Positions 8,593 through 17,042 of a stretch of 64,000 nucleotides of DNA are shown here, in pieces. Each line of letters begins with the position of its first letter. Position 1 is the stretch's first letter. The stretch covers positions 1,550,001-1,614,000 of the forward strand of contig NZ_CP071518.1 of assembly GCF_016613535.2 (NCBI RefSeq), given 5' to 3'. Under the pieces are notes generated by a model, which was not told where the DNA came from, ran no database searches, and worked only from the letters and a program-made list of their open reading frames with translations. This DNA comes from Lysobacter solisilvae (lineage in GTDB: Bacteria; Pseudomonadota; Gammaproteobacteria; Xanthomonadales; Xanthomonadaceae). Position numbers and translations under genes: made by a program.

Positions 8593-9421
8593 CTACCAGC
8601 CCGGAGGATCGGCGACGAAGCCGCCCGGGAACGCATGCGGGGCGTCCTCGTTCCAGCGGTCCCGCCGGTAGCGCGGCACCACGCCGCGGGCGACCAGGGC
8701 GTAATAGTCGTCGTAGCGCAGCTGGGTGACCTGGGCCGGGCTGCGCGAGGCGCGCTCGAAGCCGGTGTGCGAGACCGGCGACCATTCGCGGGCCCCGTGG
8801 CCCGTGCCCAGGCTCTGCTGCCGCGCTTCCTCGCGGGCAATGGCCTTGTCCGCGCGAGCGCTGGAGGCCGCGCTGGGCGGGGCGGCGGCGCCGTCGCTGG
8901 CCGCGGCATCGCGTTCGTAAGTGCCCGGCGCATTGCGCGGCTGGTAGATCGGCGCCGGCTGCGGGTAGTAGTAGGTCCGGGCCTCGGTGAAGACGGCCAC
9001 GCCGATCACCCCGACGTTGTCGGGCCGCCCGGTGCGGGCGGCGTAGCTGTCCGGCAGGTCGGTGAAGACGAACTGGGCCACGTCGTCCATCGACTTGCGC
9101 CAGCCGTTGATCTCGGTGGACTGCCACGGCTCCAGCACGTAGCCGGCCTGCGACGGGTGCGCAGTCTGGCCGGTCACCGCGTTCACGCCGTCGATGGAGA
9201 GCACGACCAGCACGCGCTCGCCGCTGCTGTTGGTCAGGCGCACCGCGTAGCGGTGGCCGGGTTCTCCGGCGATCCAGGGCTGGCCGCGGTGGCGGAACTG
9301 CTCCAGCCAGTCGCCGCGGTCGCGGTCGATGACATCGACATCGACGAGGCTGGCCTGCACCGGCGAGCAGGCGGCCCAGGGCGGCGCACAGGGCGGCAAG
9401 CGGGACGAGGCGGCGGATCAT
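8593..9421 (-). CDS. putative lipoprotein, frame interrupted near 9376
   Basis: Two overlapping frames make one protein. The upstream frame starts at an ATG at 9421 with a clear signal (MIRRLVPLAALCAAL). The downstream frame supplies AACSPVQASLVDVDVIDR and the rest of about 260 aa. Removing one G from the GGG complementary to 9375-9377 joins them and creates the lipobox ALAAC, strong evidence that the frames belong together. The mature part carries RGDWLEQFRHRGQPWIAG, NSSGERVLVVLSIDGVNAVTG and Pro/Tyr-rich YYYPQPAPIYQP. No enzyme family is recognised; an outer-membrane or periplasmic structural role is a guess. The break may be an assembly error. Confidence 0.6.
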
Positions 9422-9582
9422 GGCGCGGTCTCCAGGGAAGGTGCCGATGCAAACGGCCCGTGCCGGACATCGGGGTTGCCGGCCGTCCCGGCGGACGGCG
9501 GCGTTCAGCCCCTGCTTGGGGCCTCTGCTGGGAAAGCCGGGCCAGCGGGTAAACTTCCCGACCGCATTCCTGTCGTGCCGCC

Positions 9583-10928
9583 ATGCCCACCCGAGATCTC
9601 ACCCGCGTCCTCACCGGCATCACCACCTCGGGGACGCCGCACCTGGGCAATTACGTCGGCGCGATCCGGCCGGCAGTCGCCGCCAGCCGCCAGGCCGACG
9701 TGGAGAGCTTCTACTTCCTGGCCGACTACCACGCGCTGATCAAGGTCACCGATCCGGTGCGCGTGCAGCGCTCGACGCTCGAGATCGCCGCCACCTGGCT
9801 GGCCTGCGGGCTGGAACCGGACCGCGTCTGGTTCTACCGCCAGAGCGACATCCCCGAGATCCCCGAACTCACCTCTGGCTGCTCAGCTGCGTGGCCGGCA
9901 AGGGCATCCTCAACCGCGCACACGCCTACAAGGCGAGCGTGGACCGCAACCGCGCCGAGGGCGCCGACGACGATGCGGGGATCACCGCCGGCCTGTTCAT
10001 GTACCCGGTGCTGATGTCCGCCGACATCCTGCTGTTCAACGCCCACCGGGTGCCAGTCGGGCGCGACCAGATCCAGCACATCGAGATGGCGCGCGACTTC
10101 GGCCAGCGTTTCAACCACCTCTACGGCGAACCGGCCGGCGAACAGTTCTTCACCCTGCCCGAGGCCGTCATCGAGGAGCAGGTGGCGACCCTGCCGGGCC
10201 TGGACGGCCGCAAGATGAGCAAGAGCTACGACAACACGATCCCGCTGTTCGCACCGCGCGAGCAGCTGCGCAAGCTGATCGCGGGCATCGTCACCGACTC
10301 GCGCGCTCCGGGCGAACCCAAGGACGCCGATACCTCGCACGTGTTCCAGCTGTACCAGGCCTTCGCCAGTCCGGCCGAGACCGCCGCCATGCGCGAGGCC
10401 TTTGCGCAGGGCATCGGCTGGGGCGAAGCGAAGGCGCAGCTGTTCGAGCGCATCGACCGGGAAGTCGCGCCGATGCGCGAGCGCTACGAATCGCTGATGG
10501 CGCGTCCGGCGGCCATCGAGGTGATCCTGCGCGAGGGCGCCGCACGCCTGCGCGCGCGCTACGCCACGCCGCTGCTGGCGCGGCTGCGCGAGGCCGTCGG
10601 GCTGCGGGATCTGTCCCGCACGGCCGTGGCCGGCGATGCGCGCAAGGAGAAGGCGGCACTGCCGGTGTTCAAGCAGTATCGCGAGGGTGCGCAGTTCTTC
10701 TTCAAGCTGGTCGATGGCGAACGCGTGCTGCTGCAGAGCGTGGGCCACGACAGCGGCCGCACCGCGGGCCAGCTGGTGGCGCGTGCGAAGCAGGCCGGTG
10801 GCGCCGCGTTGCGGGCGGCCGAAGGCGGCGCGGTGCACCTGGGCGACGAACTGCTCGGCCATCTGCATGACGCCGCCGAACTGGCGGATGTGGTCGAAGC
10901 CCTGGCGCGACTGGTCGAAACCGAATAG
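9583..10928 (+). CDS. trpS: tryptophanyl-tRNA synthetase, frame interrupted near 9874
   Basis: The enzyme charges tRNA-Trp. The N-terminal part (9583 to about 9870) has the class I signature TSGTPHLGN and ends [10 protein letters not shown]. The following frame resumes at [19 protein letters not shown] and carries [11 protein letters not shown] (the KMSKS loop). Two extra bases (TC within ACCTCTGG) or one missing base break the frame. Correcting gives about 447 aa. The last ~100 residues form an extension beyond the catalytic fold ([18 protein letters not shown] and on) resembling DUF1508-type small domains. Because the gene is normally essential and I see no second copy here, a sequence error is more likely than a real pseudogene. 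Confidence 0.85.
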
Positions 10929-11101
10929 TCGACGGGGCAGGGCGGGCGCCTCGCCGCGATTGGCGTGAGGCGCTGGCGCGATGCCGGTGCGTTCGGTGCA
11001 GTGAGTGCGGGCTGAAGCGGCGTTGTCTGCGATGCGTGAAATCGCCCCGTATACCGCGCCACGCGCTTGACTCGGCCAGCCCCCGGCGGGATGGTGAACC
11101 C

Positions 11102-12202
11102 ATGTCCGCCACGCGAGCGCCCCTGCACACGCATGCCGATGAAGCCGCCCGGCTGGCGGCGCTGGAGGCGTACGCCATCCTCGACAGCGCCCCCGAGCAG
11201 GCCTTCGACGACATCGTCAGGCTGGCCGTCACGGTGTGCGACGTCCCGGCCGCCTCGATCTCGCTGATCGACCGCGAGCGGGTGTGGTTCAAGGCGCAGA
11301 TCGGCATCGACCAGCCGCAGGTGCCGCGCGAGTTGTCGCTGTGCAACCACGCGATCGACGCGCCCGGCCGCACGCTGGTGGTGGACGACCTGGCCATCGA
11401 TCCCATCCCCGCTGCGCGTCGCCGCCGCCTGGGCGGCAAGCCGCCGCGCTTCTACGCCGGCGTGCCGCTGCTCAGTCCCGACGGCTACGCATTGGGAACG
11501 CTGTGCGTGGCCGACGTCCGGCCGCGGCACCTGAGCGACGTGCAGGTCGAGAGCCTGGAGCTGCTGGCGCGGCAGACGCAGCACCTGCTGGAACTGCGCC
11601 GGATGATGGTGGAGCAGGGCCGCCTGCTCAGCGCGCGCGAGCAGGCCGCGCAGACCGCGGAGCTGGCGCGCGCCGAATGGCAGCGCCGGCACGACGCCCT
11701 GCGGCAGAGTGCCAGCCGCGACCCGCTGACCGGGCTGCTCAACCGCGCGGGGATGGAGGAACTGCTCGCCGAGGCGCTGCTCACCGCGCCGAGCGAACGC
11801 GTGCGCTACACGCTCTTGCTGCTGGACATCGATTACTTCAAGCAGGTCAACGACCGCTACGGCCACCTGGCCGGCGACGAGGCGCTGCGCGCCGTGGCGC
11901 AGGCGGTCATCAGCACGATCCGCGCCGGCGACATCGCCGTGCGCTACGGCGGCGAGGAGATTTTGGTGTATCTGCCCGGCACATCGCTGGCCGCCGCCAC
12001 CGAGGTCGCTCACCGCATCCGCGAGGCCGTCACGCGCGCGGCGCTGCCGTTCCGGCTGACCGTCTCGGTCGGCGTCGCCGCGGGCGACCCGACGCGCGAC
12101 ACGCCCGCGCAGACCTTCGACCGCGCCGACCAGGCGCTTTATCGCGCCAAGCAGGGCGGGCGCGACAGAGTGGCGGTGGACGATACGCCGATGCTGTCGT
12201 AA
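11102..12202 (+). CDS. GAF-domain diguanylate cyclase
   Basis: The N-terminal GAF domain (about residues 15-165) has the usual DxxR core (ISLIDRERVWFKAQIG; LCNHAI). A short coiled linker rich in Glu, Ala and Arg follows, then a GGDEF domain from about residue 205 (SRDPLTGLLNRAGM). The active-site loop reads GGEEI (283-287), compatible with cyclic-di-GMP synthesis. An RxxD inhibitory site, RAGD (274-277), lies exactly five residues upstream, so product inhibition is expected. There is no transmembrane segment, so it is a cytoplasmic sensor with unknown ligand. The start at 11102 is preferred over an in-frame ATG at 11036, which adds a non-conserved leader. Confidence 0.88.
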   Translation: MSATRAPLHTHADEAARLAALEAYAILDSAPEQAFDDIVRLAVTVCDVPAASISLIDRERVWFKAQIGIDQPQVPRELSLCNHAIDAPGRTLVVDDLAIDPIPAARRRRLGGKPPRFYAGVPLLSPDGYALGTLCVADVRPRHLSDVQVESLELLARQTQHLLELRRMMVEQGRLLSAREQAAQTAELARAEWQRRHDALRQSASRDPLTGLLNRAGMEELLAEALLTAPSERVRYTLLLLDIDYFKQVNDRYGHLAGDEALRAVAQAVISTIRAGDIAVRYGGEEILVYLPGTSLAAATEVAHRIREAVTRAALPFRLTVSVGVAAGDPTRDTPAQTFDRADQALYRAKQGGRDRVAVDDTPMLS

Positions 12203-12210
12203 GCGGAGAA

Positions 12211-12390
12211 GGCGTGCTCCTTCCCCCGCTCCGCGGGGGAAGGCTGGGATGGGGAGGCGTGCTCCTTCCCCCGCTCCGCGGAGGGAGGCTGGGATGGGGA
12301 GGCGTGCTCCTTCCCCCGCTTCGCGGGGGAAGGCTGGGATGGGGAGGCGTGCTCCTTCCCCCGCTTCGCGGGGGAAGGCTGGGATGGGGG
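12211..12390. repeat. four tandem copies of a 45-bp hairpin-forming repeat
   Basis: Units start at 12211, 12256, 12301 and 12346 with an exact 45-bp period and only a few substitutions. Each contains the inverted repeat CCTTCCCCCGC / GCGGGGGAAGG (one arm altered in unit 2) followed by CTGGGATGGGGA. The array lies between the convergent diguanylate cyclase and VOC genes, where the hairpins may also stop transcription. Similar CTTCCCCCGC...GGGATGGGG elements are known as dispersed palindromes in Xanthomonadaceae. The period is a multiple of three, so plus-strand frames stay open through it; that is not evidence of coding. Confidence 0.9.
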
Positions 12391-12463
12391 CGCGCCGCGC
12401 AGCGGCGCGTCAGGTCGCCGAACCGGAAAGGACAAGCGTTACCGAGTTAGCCGGAGCGCTCGT

Positions 12464-12850
12464 TCACGGCCACTCGTTCGGCACCGCCCCGCGTTCCGGG
12501 TGATGCATCTTCACCACGCAGAAGCGGTGTCCCGTGGGAGCTTCCATCACCCACCAGCGCTTGATGAACTGGATCTTCTTCGCACCCAGTGCTTCCAGCC
12601 GCGCGGCCTCGGCGTCGACGTCGTCGGACTCGATGTCCAGGTGCACGCGCGAGGGATGCTCGACCTTCTGCACTTCGATGTGCAGCTCGCCCGGCGTACC
12701 GCCGAACATCTGGTAGGTGCCGGGTACGTCGCCGGCATCGGCGTCCTCGATCTGCAGGCCCAGGGCCTCGCTCCAGAACGCGGCGGCCGGGTCGAGTTCA
12801 CCGGTCTGGCAATCGATGATGAAACCAGCAAGACGGCTGCGATGGGCCAT
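12464..12850 (-). CDS. VOC family (glyoxalase/bleomycin-resistance fold) protein
   Basis: This 128-aa protein opens with LAGFIIDCQTGELDPAAAFW and contains LHIEVQKVEHPSRVHLDIES, DDVDAEAARLEALGA and the closing strand GHRFCVVKM. That is the paired beta-alpha-beta-beta-beta layout of the vicinal oxygen chelate superfamily. Possible metal ligands are the His of HIEV or VHLD and a later Glu. The family covers lyases, dioxygenases and drug-binding proteins, so the substrate cannot be named. The gene is single, convergent with the diguanylate cyclase. Confidence 0.8.
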   Translation of the reverse strand: MAHRSRLAGFIIDCQTGELDPAAAFWSEALGLQIEDADAGDVPGTYQMFGGTPGELHIEVQKVEHPSRVHLDIESDDVDAEAARLEALGAKKIQFIKRWWVMEAPTGHRFCVVKMHHPERGAVPNEWP

Positions 12851-13185
12851 GTGGACTTCTCCTGGGCTGGTGGGCGTTGAACCGGTCGCGACTGCCTGCA
12901 GCTGCGCCGCATGGCGCGGGTTTCGACCCGCCGCCTAGCATGCGCGGCGTGGCGCCCCGGGACCCTGCATTCTCATCCCGCCGACGTGCTTCCGAAAAGC
13001 GGCGGGTCGAGACCCGCCCTATGAAGGTTGACAGTGCGGCAGGGCATCACGTCGAGCGCATAGGGCGGGTCTTGACCCGCCGCCTTGCATGCGGGCGTCA
13101 CGCCCCCGGGCCCTGCAATCTCATCCCGCCGATGTCTTTCCGAAAAGCGGCGGGTCGAGACCCGCCCCATGAAGGTGGACAGGCG
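12851..13185. repeat. intergenic cluster of REP-like palindromes
   Basis: This region holds three copies of the 18-bp palindrome GGCGGGTCNNGACCCGCC (13001-13018, 13064-13081, 13149-13166) and a weaker one at 12917-12932. The first and third are parts of a longer imperfect direct duplication with a 148-bp period (about 12943-13030 and 13090-13178), including the shared flank CGAAAAGC. Further copies occur at 14604-14621, 23905-23922 and 25828-25845. No gene is seen. Confidence 0.8.
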
Positions 13186-14523
13186 TCAGTTCGGTGCGGC
13201 CATGTCGTCCAGCAGCGCCTTCAGGAAGCGCGCCGCCTCGCCGCCCGTGCAGGCGCGGTGATCGAAGGTGATCGAGATCGGCAGGCGGCGGTGCACCTCG
13301 ATGCCGCCGATCACGGCCACCACGTCGTGGCTGAGCTTGCCGGCGCCGATGATCGCCACGCACGGCGGGACCACGACCGGGGTGGCGTAGCGGCCGGCGA
13401 ACATGCCGAAATTGGACAGCGAGATGGTGTAGCCGGCCAGCTCGCTCGACGGAATGCTGCGGTCCTCGACCTGCGCGCGCAGGCGCTGGATGCCGGTGCG
13501 GATGCCCGCGCCGTCGAGCATGTCGGCATTGCGCAGCGCCGGGACGAACAGGCCATCGTCGGTGTCCACCGCGATGCCGATGTCCACGTGCGGGTGCTGT
13601 GTGCGGGTGAGGTTGTCGCCGTCGAACCAAGCATTGAGCGCGGGCACGGTCTTGCAGGCAGAGACAATCGCGCGCACCAGGCGGGCGGTGATGTCCTGCT
13701 TGCCGATCCAGGCGTGCAGGTCGGCATCGTCGACCAGCGTGGTCGGCACGACCTTGCTGTGCGCGTCGGCCATCACGCGCGCCATGTTGCGGCGCACGCC
13801 CTTGAGCTGTTCGGGCTGGCCGCTGGCGGCAACGCCCGGCGGCTGGGTGCGCATCGGCTTGCCGGACTGCGACAGCGTGCTGCGGGCCGCGGGCGCCGGG
13901 GCCGCCGCAGGCGCGGGCGCCGCCGCACGCGCGGGGGCGGGCGCGGCGCCGGCCTTCGCGCTGCCGTCGGCGGCGGCGCGCTTGACGTCGTCCATGGTCA
14001 CCACGCCGTCGGCGCCGGTGGCGCGCACGCGGGTGATGTCCACGCCCAGCTTGCGCGCCTGCGCACGCACGGCGGGCATCGCCTTGACGCCACCGACGGC
14101 GACCGCGCTCTCGCTGCGCACCGCGTCGGAGCTCTGCATCGCACCGACCACGGTGCCGCTGTCTTCGCGGATGGACTCCGTCTTCGTCTCGGGCTCCGGC
14201 GCAGCCGTGGGCGCTGCCGCTTCGGCGTGGCCGCCGCCGTGGTGGTGGCCGGTGTCCTGGCCTTCGGCGCGCTGCGGCAGCGCGGCGTCCACTTCGAACT
14301 CGGCGAGCATCCTGCCGGTGATGACGATGTCCCCCGGGCCGCCGGCGAGCTTGAGCACCTTGCCGGAGACCGGCGAGGGCACTTCGACCACGGCCTTGGC
14401 GGTTTCCATCGAGACCAGCGGCGCGTCGAGCATGATGGTGTCGCCGGGCTTGACCATCCACTCGACGATGGTCGCGTCGGGCAGGCCTTCGCCGAGGTCG
14501 GGGAGGAAGAACGTCTTGGTCAT
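13186..14523 (-). CDS. bkdB: dihydrolipoamide acyltransferase (E2) of a branched-chain 2-oxo acid dehydrogenase complex
   Basis: The 445-aa protein has one lipoyl domain (about 1-78) with lipoylated Lys43 in SMETAKAVVEVP, then a flexible linker containing GHHHGGGH. A peripheral-subunit binding domain follows (about 147-184, MPAVRAQARKLGVDITRV), then an Ala/Pro hinge and the catalytic domain (about 225-445). The active-site motif reads DHRACTGGEAA: the His is present but the Asp of the classical HRxxDG is Thr, a variant I associate with some bacterial oxo-acid E2s. Start MTKTFFLPDLGEG is the natural lipoyl N-terminus; the frame stays open far upstream but opposite E1 beta. No E3 gene is in the window. 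Confidence 0.9.
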   Translation of the reverse strand: MTKTFFLPDLGEGLPDATIVEWMVKPGDTIMLDAPLVSMETAKAVVEVPSPVSGKVLKLAGGPGDIVITGRMLAEFEVDAALPQRAEGQDTGHHHGGGHAEAAAPTAAPEPETKTESIREDSGTVVGAMQSSDAVRSESAVAVGGVKAMPAVRAQARKLGVDITRVRATGADGVVTMDDVKRAAADGSAKAGAAPAPARAAAPAPAAAPAPAARSTLSQSGKPMRTQPPGVAASGQPEQLKGVRRNMARVMADAHSKVVPTTLVDDADLHAWIGKQDITARLVRAIVSACKTVPALNAWFDGDNLTRTQHPHVDIGIAVDTDDGLFVPALRNADMLDGAGIRTGIQRLRAQVEDRSIPSSELAGYTISLSNFGMFAGRYATPVVVPPCVAIIGAGKLSHDVVAVIGGIEVHRRLPISITFDHRACTGGEAARFLKALLDDMAAPN

Positions 14524-14603
14524 CGTCAGGTCCGCTTGTGGGGCGGTTTGAACCCGCCGCGAGGTGTCGAAAGGATGGAAAACGCCGGAGTGAGTCGCGA
14601 GGC

Positions 14604-14621
14604 GGCGGGTCGAGACCCGCC
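14604..14621. repeat. REP-like palindrome between bkdB and bkdA2
   Basis: A copy of GGCGGGTCGAGACCCGCC, identical to the copies at 13001 and 13149. It lies in the gap between the E1 beta and E2 genes of one operon and could modulate their relative expression or mRNA stability. Confidence 0.75.
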
Positions 14622-15641
14622 CTATACCGACATGGCCCGGTGCACCGCGGCCACGATCCGGTCCACGCTGGGCAGGTACTTCATTTCCAGGCGGAACAGA
14701 GGGATGTGCGTGTCGTAGCCGGTGACGCGCTCGACCGGCGCGACCAGGTCGTACATCGACTCCTCGGCCAGACGCGCGGCGATCTCGGCGCCGAAGCCGG
14801 CGGTCTTGGGGGCCTCGTGCACGATCACGCAACGACCGGTGCGCGAGACCGATTCGGCGATCGTCGCGAAGTCCAGCGGCCGCAGCGTGGCCACGTCGAT
14901 GACCTCGCAGCTGATGCCCTCGCCGGCGAGCTTCTCGGCCGCTTCCAGCGATTCCTTCACCTGTGCGCCCCAGGTCACCAGGGTCACGTCGGTGCCGTCG
15001 CGCAGCACGTAGCACACGTCCAGCGGCAGCGCCTCGCCGTCGTCGGGCACGACTTCCTTGTACTGGCGGTAGATGCGCTTGGGCTCCATGAAGATCACCG
15101 GATCCGGTTCCCGGATCGCGGCCAGCAGCAGGCCGTAGGCGCGTGCGGGCGAGGAGGGCATGACCACGCGCAGGCCGGGCACGTTGGTGAAGATCGACTC
15201 GTTGGCCTCGGAGTGGTGCTCCGGCGCACGGATGCCGCCGCCCCACGGCACGCGCAGCACCATCGGGCAGTGCAGGCGGCCACGCGTGCGGTAGCGCATG
15301 CGCGCGGCGTGGCAGACGATGAAGTCCACCATCGGGTACATGAAGCCGTCGAACTGCGCTTCGGCGATCGGCTTCATGCCCTGCGAGGCCATGCCGACGG
15401 TGAGGCCGGCGATGGTGGTCTCGTCCAGCGGCGTGTCGAGCACGCGCTGCGGGCCGAAGGTCTGCTGCAGGCCCGCGGTGGCGCGGAACACGCCGCCGTT
15501 GACGCCGACGTCCTCGCCGAGCACGACGACCGTGTCGTCATGGCGCATCTCCCAGGCCATGGCCTGGGTGATCGCCTCGATGAGGGTGATCGCGGTGGGT
15601 GCAGCGGTGGGCGTGGCGGCGGCGGTGTCGATCTTGGGCAT
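14622..15641 (-). CDS. bkdA2: 2-oxo acid dehydrogenase E1 component, beta subunit
   Basis: This 339-aa subunit completes the thiamine-diphosphate active site with E1 alpha. Family motifs seen include VVLGEDVGVNGGVFRATAG, LDTPLDETTIAG, EAQFDGFMYPM, GGGIRAPEHHSEANE and the C-terminal domain's VIDVATLRPLD with VIVHEAPKTAGFGAE. The HHSE motif carries the catalytic-site His. An ATG at 15641 (MPKIDTAAA) is used. A GTG at 15659 overlapping the E1 alpha stop codon (GTGA) is an alternative that would add six residues and implies translational coupling. It sits between E1 alpha and E2. Confidence 0.9.
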   Translation of the reverse strand: MPKIDTAAATPTAAPTAITLIEAITQAMAWEMRHDDTVVVLGEDVGVNGGVFRATAGLQQTFGPQRVLDTPLDETTIAGLTVGMASQGMKPIAEAQFDGFMYPMVDFIVCHAARMRYRTRGRLHCPMVLRVPWGGGIRAPEHHSEANESIFTNVPGLRVVMPSSPARAYGLLLAAIREPDPVIFMEPKRIYRQYKEVVPDDGEALPLDVCYVLRDGTDVTLVTWGAQVKESLEAAEKLAGEGISCEVIDVATLRPLDFATIAESVSRTGRCVIVHEAPKTAGFGAEIAARLAEESMYDLVAPVERVTGYDTHIPLFRLEMKYLPSVDRIVAAVHRAMSV

Positions 15642-15655
15642 GGTCTCGGCCTTGT

Positions 15656-16729
15656 TCACGAGCGACCCTCCAGCGCGAGCGCGGCGGCGCGGTGCGCCTG
15701 CACGTCCGGCGGCATGTCGGCATAGAGGTAGTCGAACATCGCCTCCACCGGCTGCACGGGCGTGTTGAGGTAGGCGTTGATTTCCTCGTCCACGCGCTTG
15801 CCGCAGTCCTCGGCCCAGGACTTCTCCTCGGCTTCGCTCCAGGCGCCCTTCGCGGTGAGATAGGCGCGCAGGCGCGGGATCGGGTCGCGGCCCCAGGCCG
15901 ACTTCACCTCTTCCTCGCCGCGGTAGCGACGTGCGTCGTCGGCGGTGGTGTGGTCGTGCAGGCGGTAGGTGAGGAATTCGATCACCGTGCCGCCCTCGCC
16001 GTTGCGCGCGCGCTGGGTGGCGCGGCGCATGCCTTCGAGCACGGCGATCAGGTCGTTGCCGTCGACCTGCAGGCAGTGCAGGCCGCCGGCCAGGCCCTTC
16101 TGCGCCAGCGTGGTGGCGCCGGTCTGCGCCGAGCGCGGCACCGAGATCGCCCAGCCGTTGTTGATCACGCACAGCACCAGCGGCGAGGTGTACGCGCCGG
16201 CGGAATTGAGCGCGGCGTAGAAATCGGTCTTCGAGGAGCCGCCATCGCCACAGCAGGCGACCGCGATGCGGTCCTCCTTGCGCAGCTTGAACGCCAGCGC
16301 GGCGCCGGCGGCCATCAGGCACTGGGTCGAGATCGGCACGCACCACGGGTAGTCGTGCTTCGGGCCGGCGAAGTCGTTGCCGCGTTCGTCGCCGCCCCAG
16401 TACAGCAGCACTTCGCGCGGCTGCACGCCGCGCATGAACTGCGCGCCGTACTCGCGGTAGCTCGGCGCGAAGACGTCTTCGGGGCGCATCGAGGCGCCGA
16501 TCCCCACGTGGGTGGCCTCATGGCCCAGGCAGCTGGCATAGGTGCCCAGCTTGCCGGTGCGCTGCAGCGCGATGGCCTTGGTGTCGAACACACGCACGAA
16601 GAGCATCTGCTTGAACAGCGGCAGCAGGGCCTTCGGGTCGGCCAGGTCGGCCGGCGGCTCGGCCACGAGCGCGCCATCGGCGCCCAGGTATTGCAGGTGT
16701 TCGATTTCGTAGCGTGCGGCGATCGTCAT
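15656..16729 (-). CDS. bkdA1: 2-oxo acid dehydrogenase E1 component, alpha subunit
   Basis: This 357-aa subunit binds thiamine diphosphate through the GDGGSSKTDFYAALN...NNGWAI motif. It contains the substrate-site region ASCLGHEATHVGIG and the phosphorylation-loop-like YRLHDHTTADDARRYR. Together with E1 beta and E2 it decarboxylates branched 2-oxo acids to acyl-CoA, supplying primers for branched fatty acids. In Xanthomonadaceae that includes precursors of branched DSF-type signals (known biology, not shown here). It is the first gene of the operon. Pyruvate as substrate cannot be fully excluded, but the a2b2 architecture and sequence favour branched-chain substrates. Confidence 0.9.
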   Translation of the reverse strand: MTIAARYEIEHLQYLGADGALVAEPPADLADPKALLPLFKQMLFVRVFDTKAIALQRTGKLGTYASCLGHEATHVGIGASMRPEDVFAPSYREYGAQFMRGVQPREVLLYWGGDERGNDFAGPKHDYPWCVPISTQCLMAAGAALAFKLRKEDRIAVACCGDGGSSKTDFYAALNSAGAYTSPLVLCVINNGWAISVPRSAQTGATTLAQKGLAGGLHCLQVDGNDLIAVLEGMRRATQRARNGEGGTVIEFLTYRLHDHTTADDARRYRGEEEVKSAWGRDPIPRLRAYLTAKGAWSEAEEKSWAEDCGKRVDEEINAYLNTPVQPVEAMFDYLYADMPPDVQAHRAAALALEGRS

Positions 16730-16855
16730 CGCGGATCCTTCATCCCATCGTTCTCAGCCGCCCGATGATACCCGCCGCCGGTTAGCGCGGCGTTGCGCAA
16801 TGCGGCAAGCGGGCGGCGTACGGTCGCGCCATGCAGCGCAGTGCTCCGGAAAAAA

Positions 16856-16881
16856 CAAAGCGCGGCCGAAGCCGCGCTTTG
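16856..16881 (-). terminator. intrinsic terminator for the secreted nuclease gene
   Basis: A perfect 11-bp stem (16856-16866 with 16871-16881). Read on the minus strand it has a TTCG tetraloop and is followed by six T (16855-16850). It lies about 160 bp downstream of the nuclease stop. Confidence 0.85.
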
Positions 16882-16968
16882 CAGGGTGCATGTACGGGGG
16901 CGCCACGATCGGCGCCCGCGTCCGGCTCCGGGCCGGTCAGGACATCCCGGTCACGGCATGCCGGACAG

Positions 16969-17042
16969 GGGCATGCCGATCAAGGGCATGCCGATCAAGG
17001 GCAGCCGATCAAGGGCATGCCGATCAAGGGCATGCCGATCAA
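16969..17042. repeat. five tandem copies of a 15-bp repeat overlapping the nuclease stop codon
   Basis: GGGCATGCCGATCAA units begin at 16969, 16984, 16999 (14 bp, one base missing), 17013 and 17028. The last unit contains the TGA stop of the 17039-20263 gene on the minus strand (TCA at 17039-17041). The remaining 16730-17038 interval has only this array and the terminator. Confidence 0.88.

Noticed and set aside
12211..12390. Possible CRISPR array or coding tandem repeat
   Set aside because: Units are directly adjacent with no variable spacers, no cas genes are present, and the in-frame translation (LLPPLRGGRLGWGGV repeated) is a by-product of the 45-bp period.
14524..15246. N-terminal extension of the E2 frame
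   Set aside because: The frame is open but the extra residues are low-complexity and lie opposite the E1 beta coding sequence; the lipoyl domain starts naturally at MTKTFFLPD.
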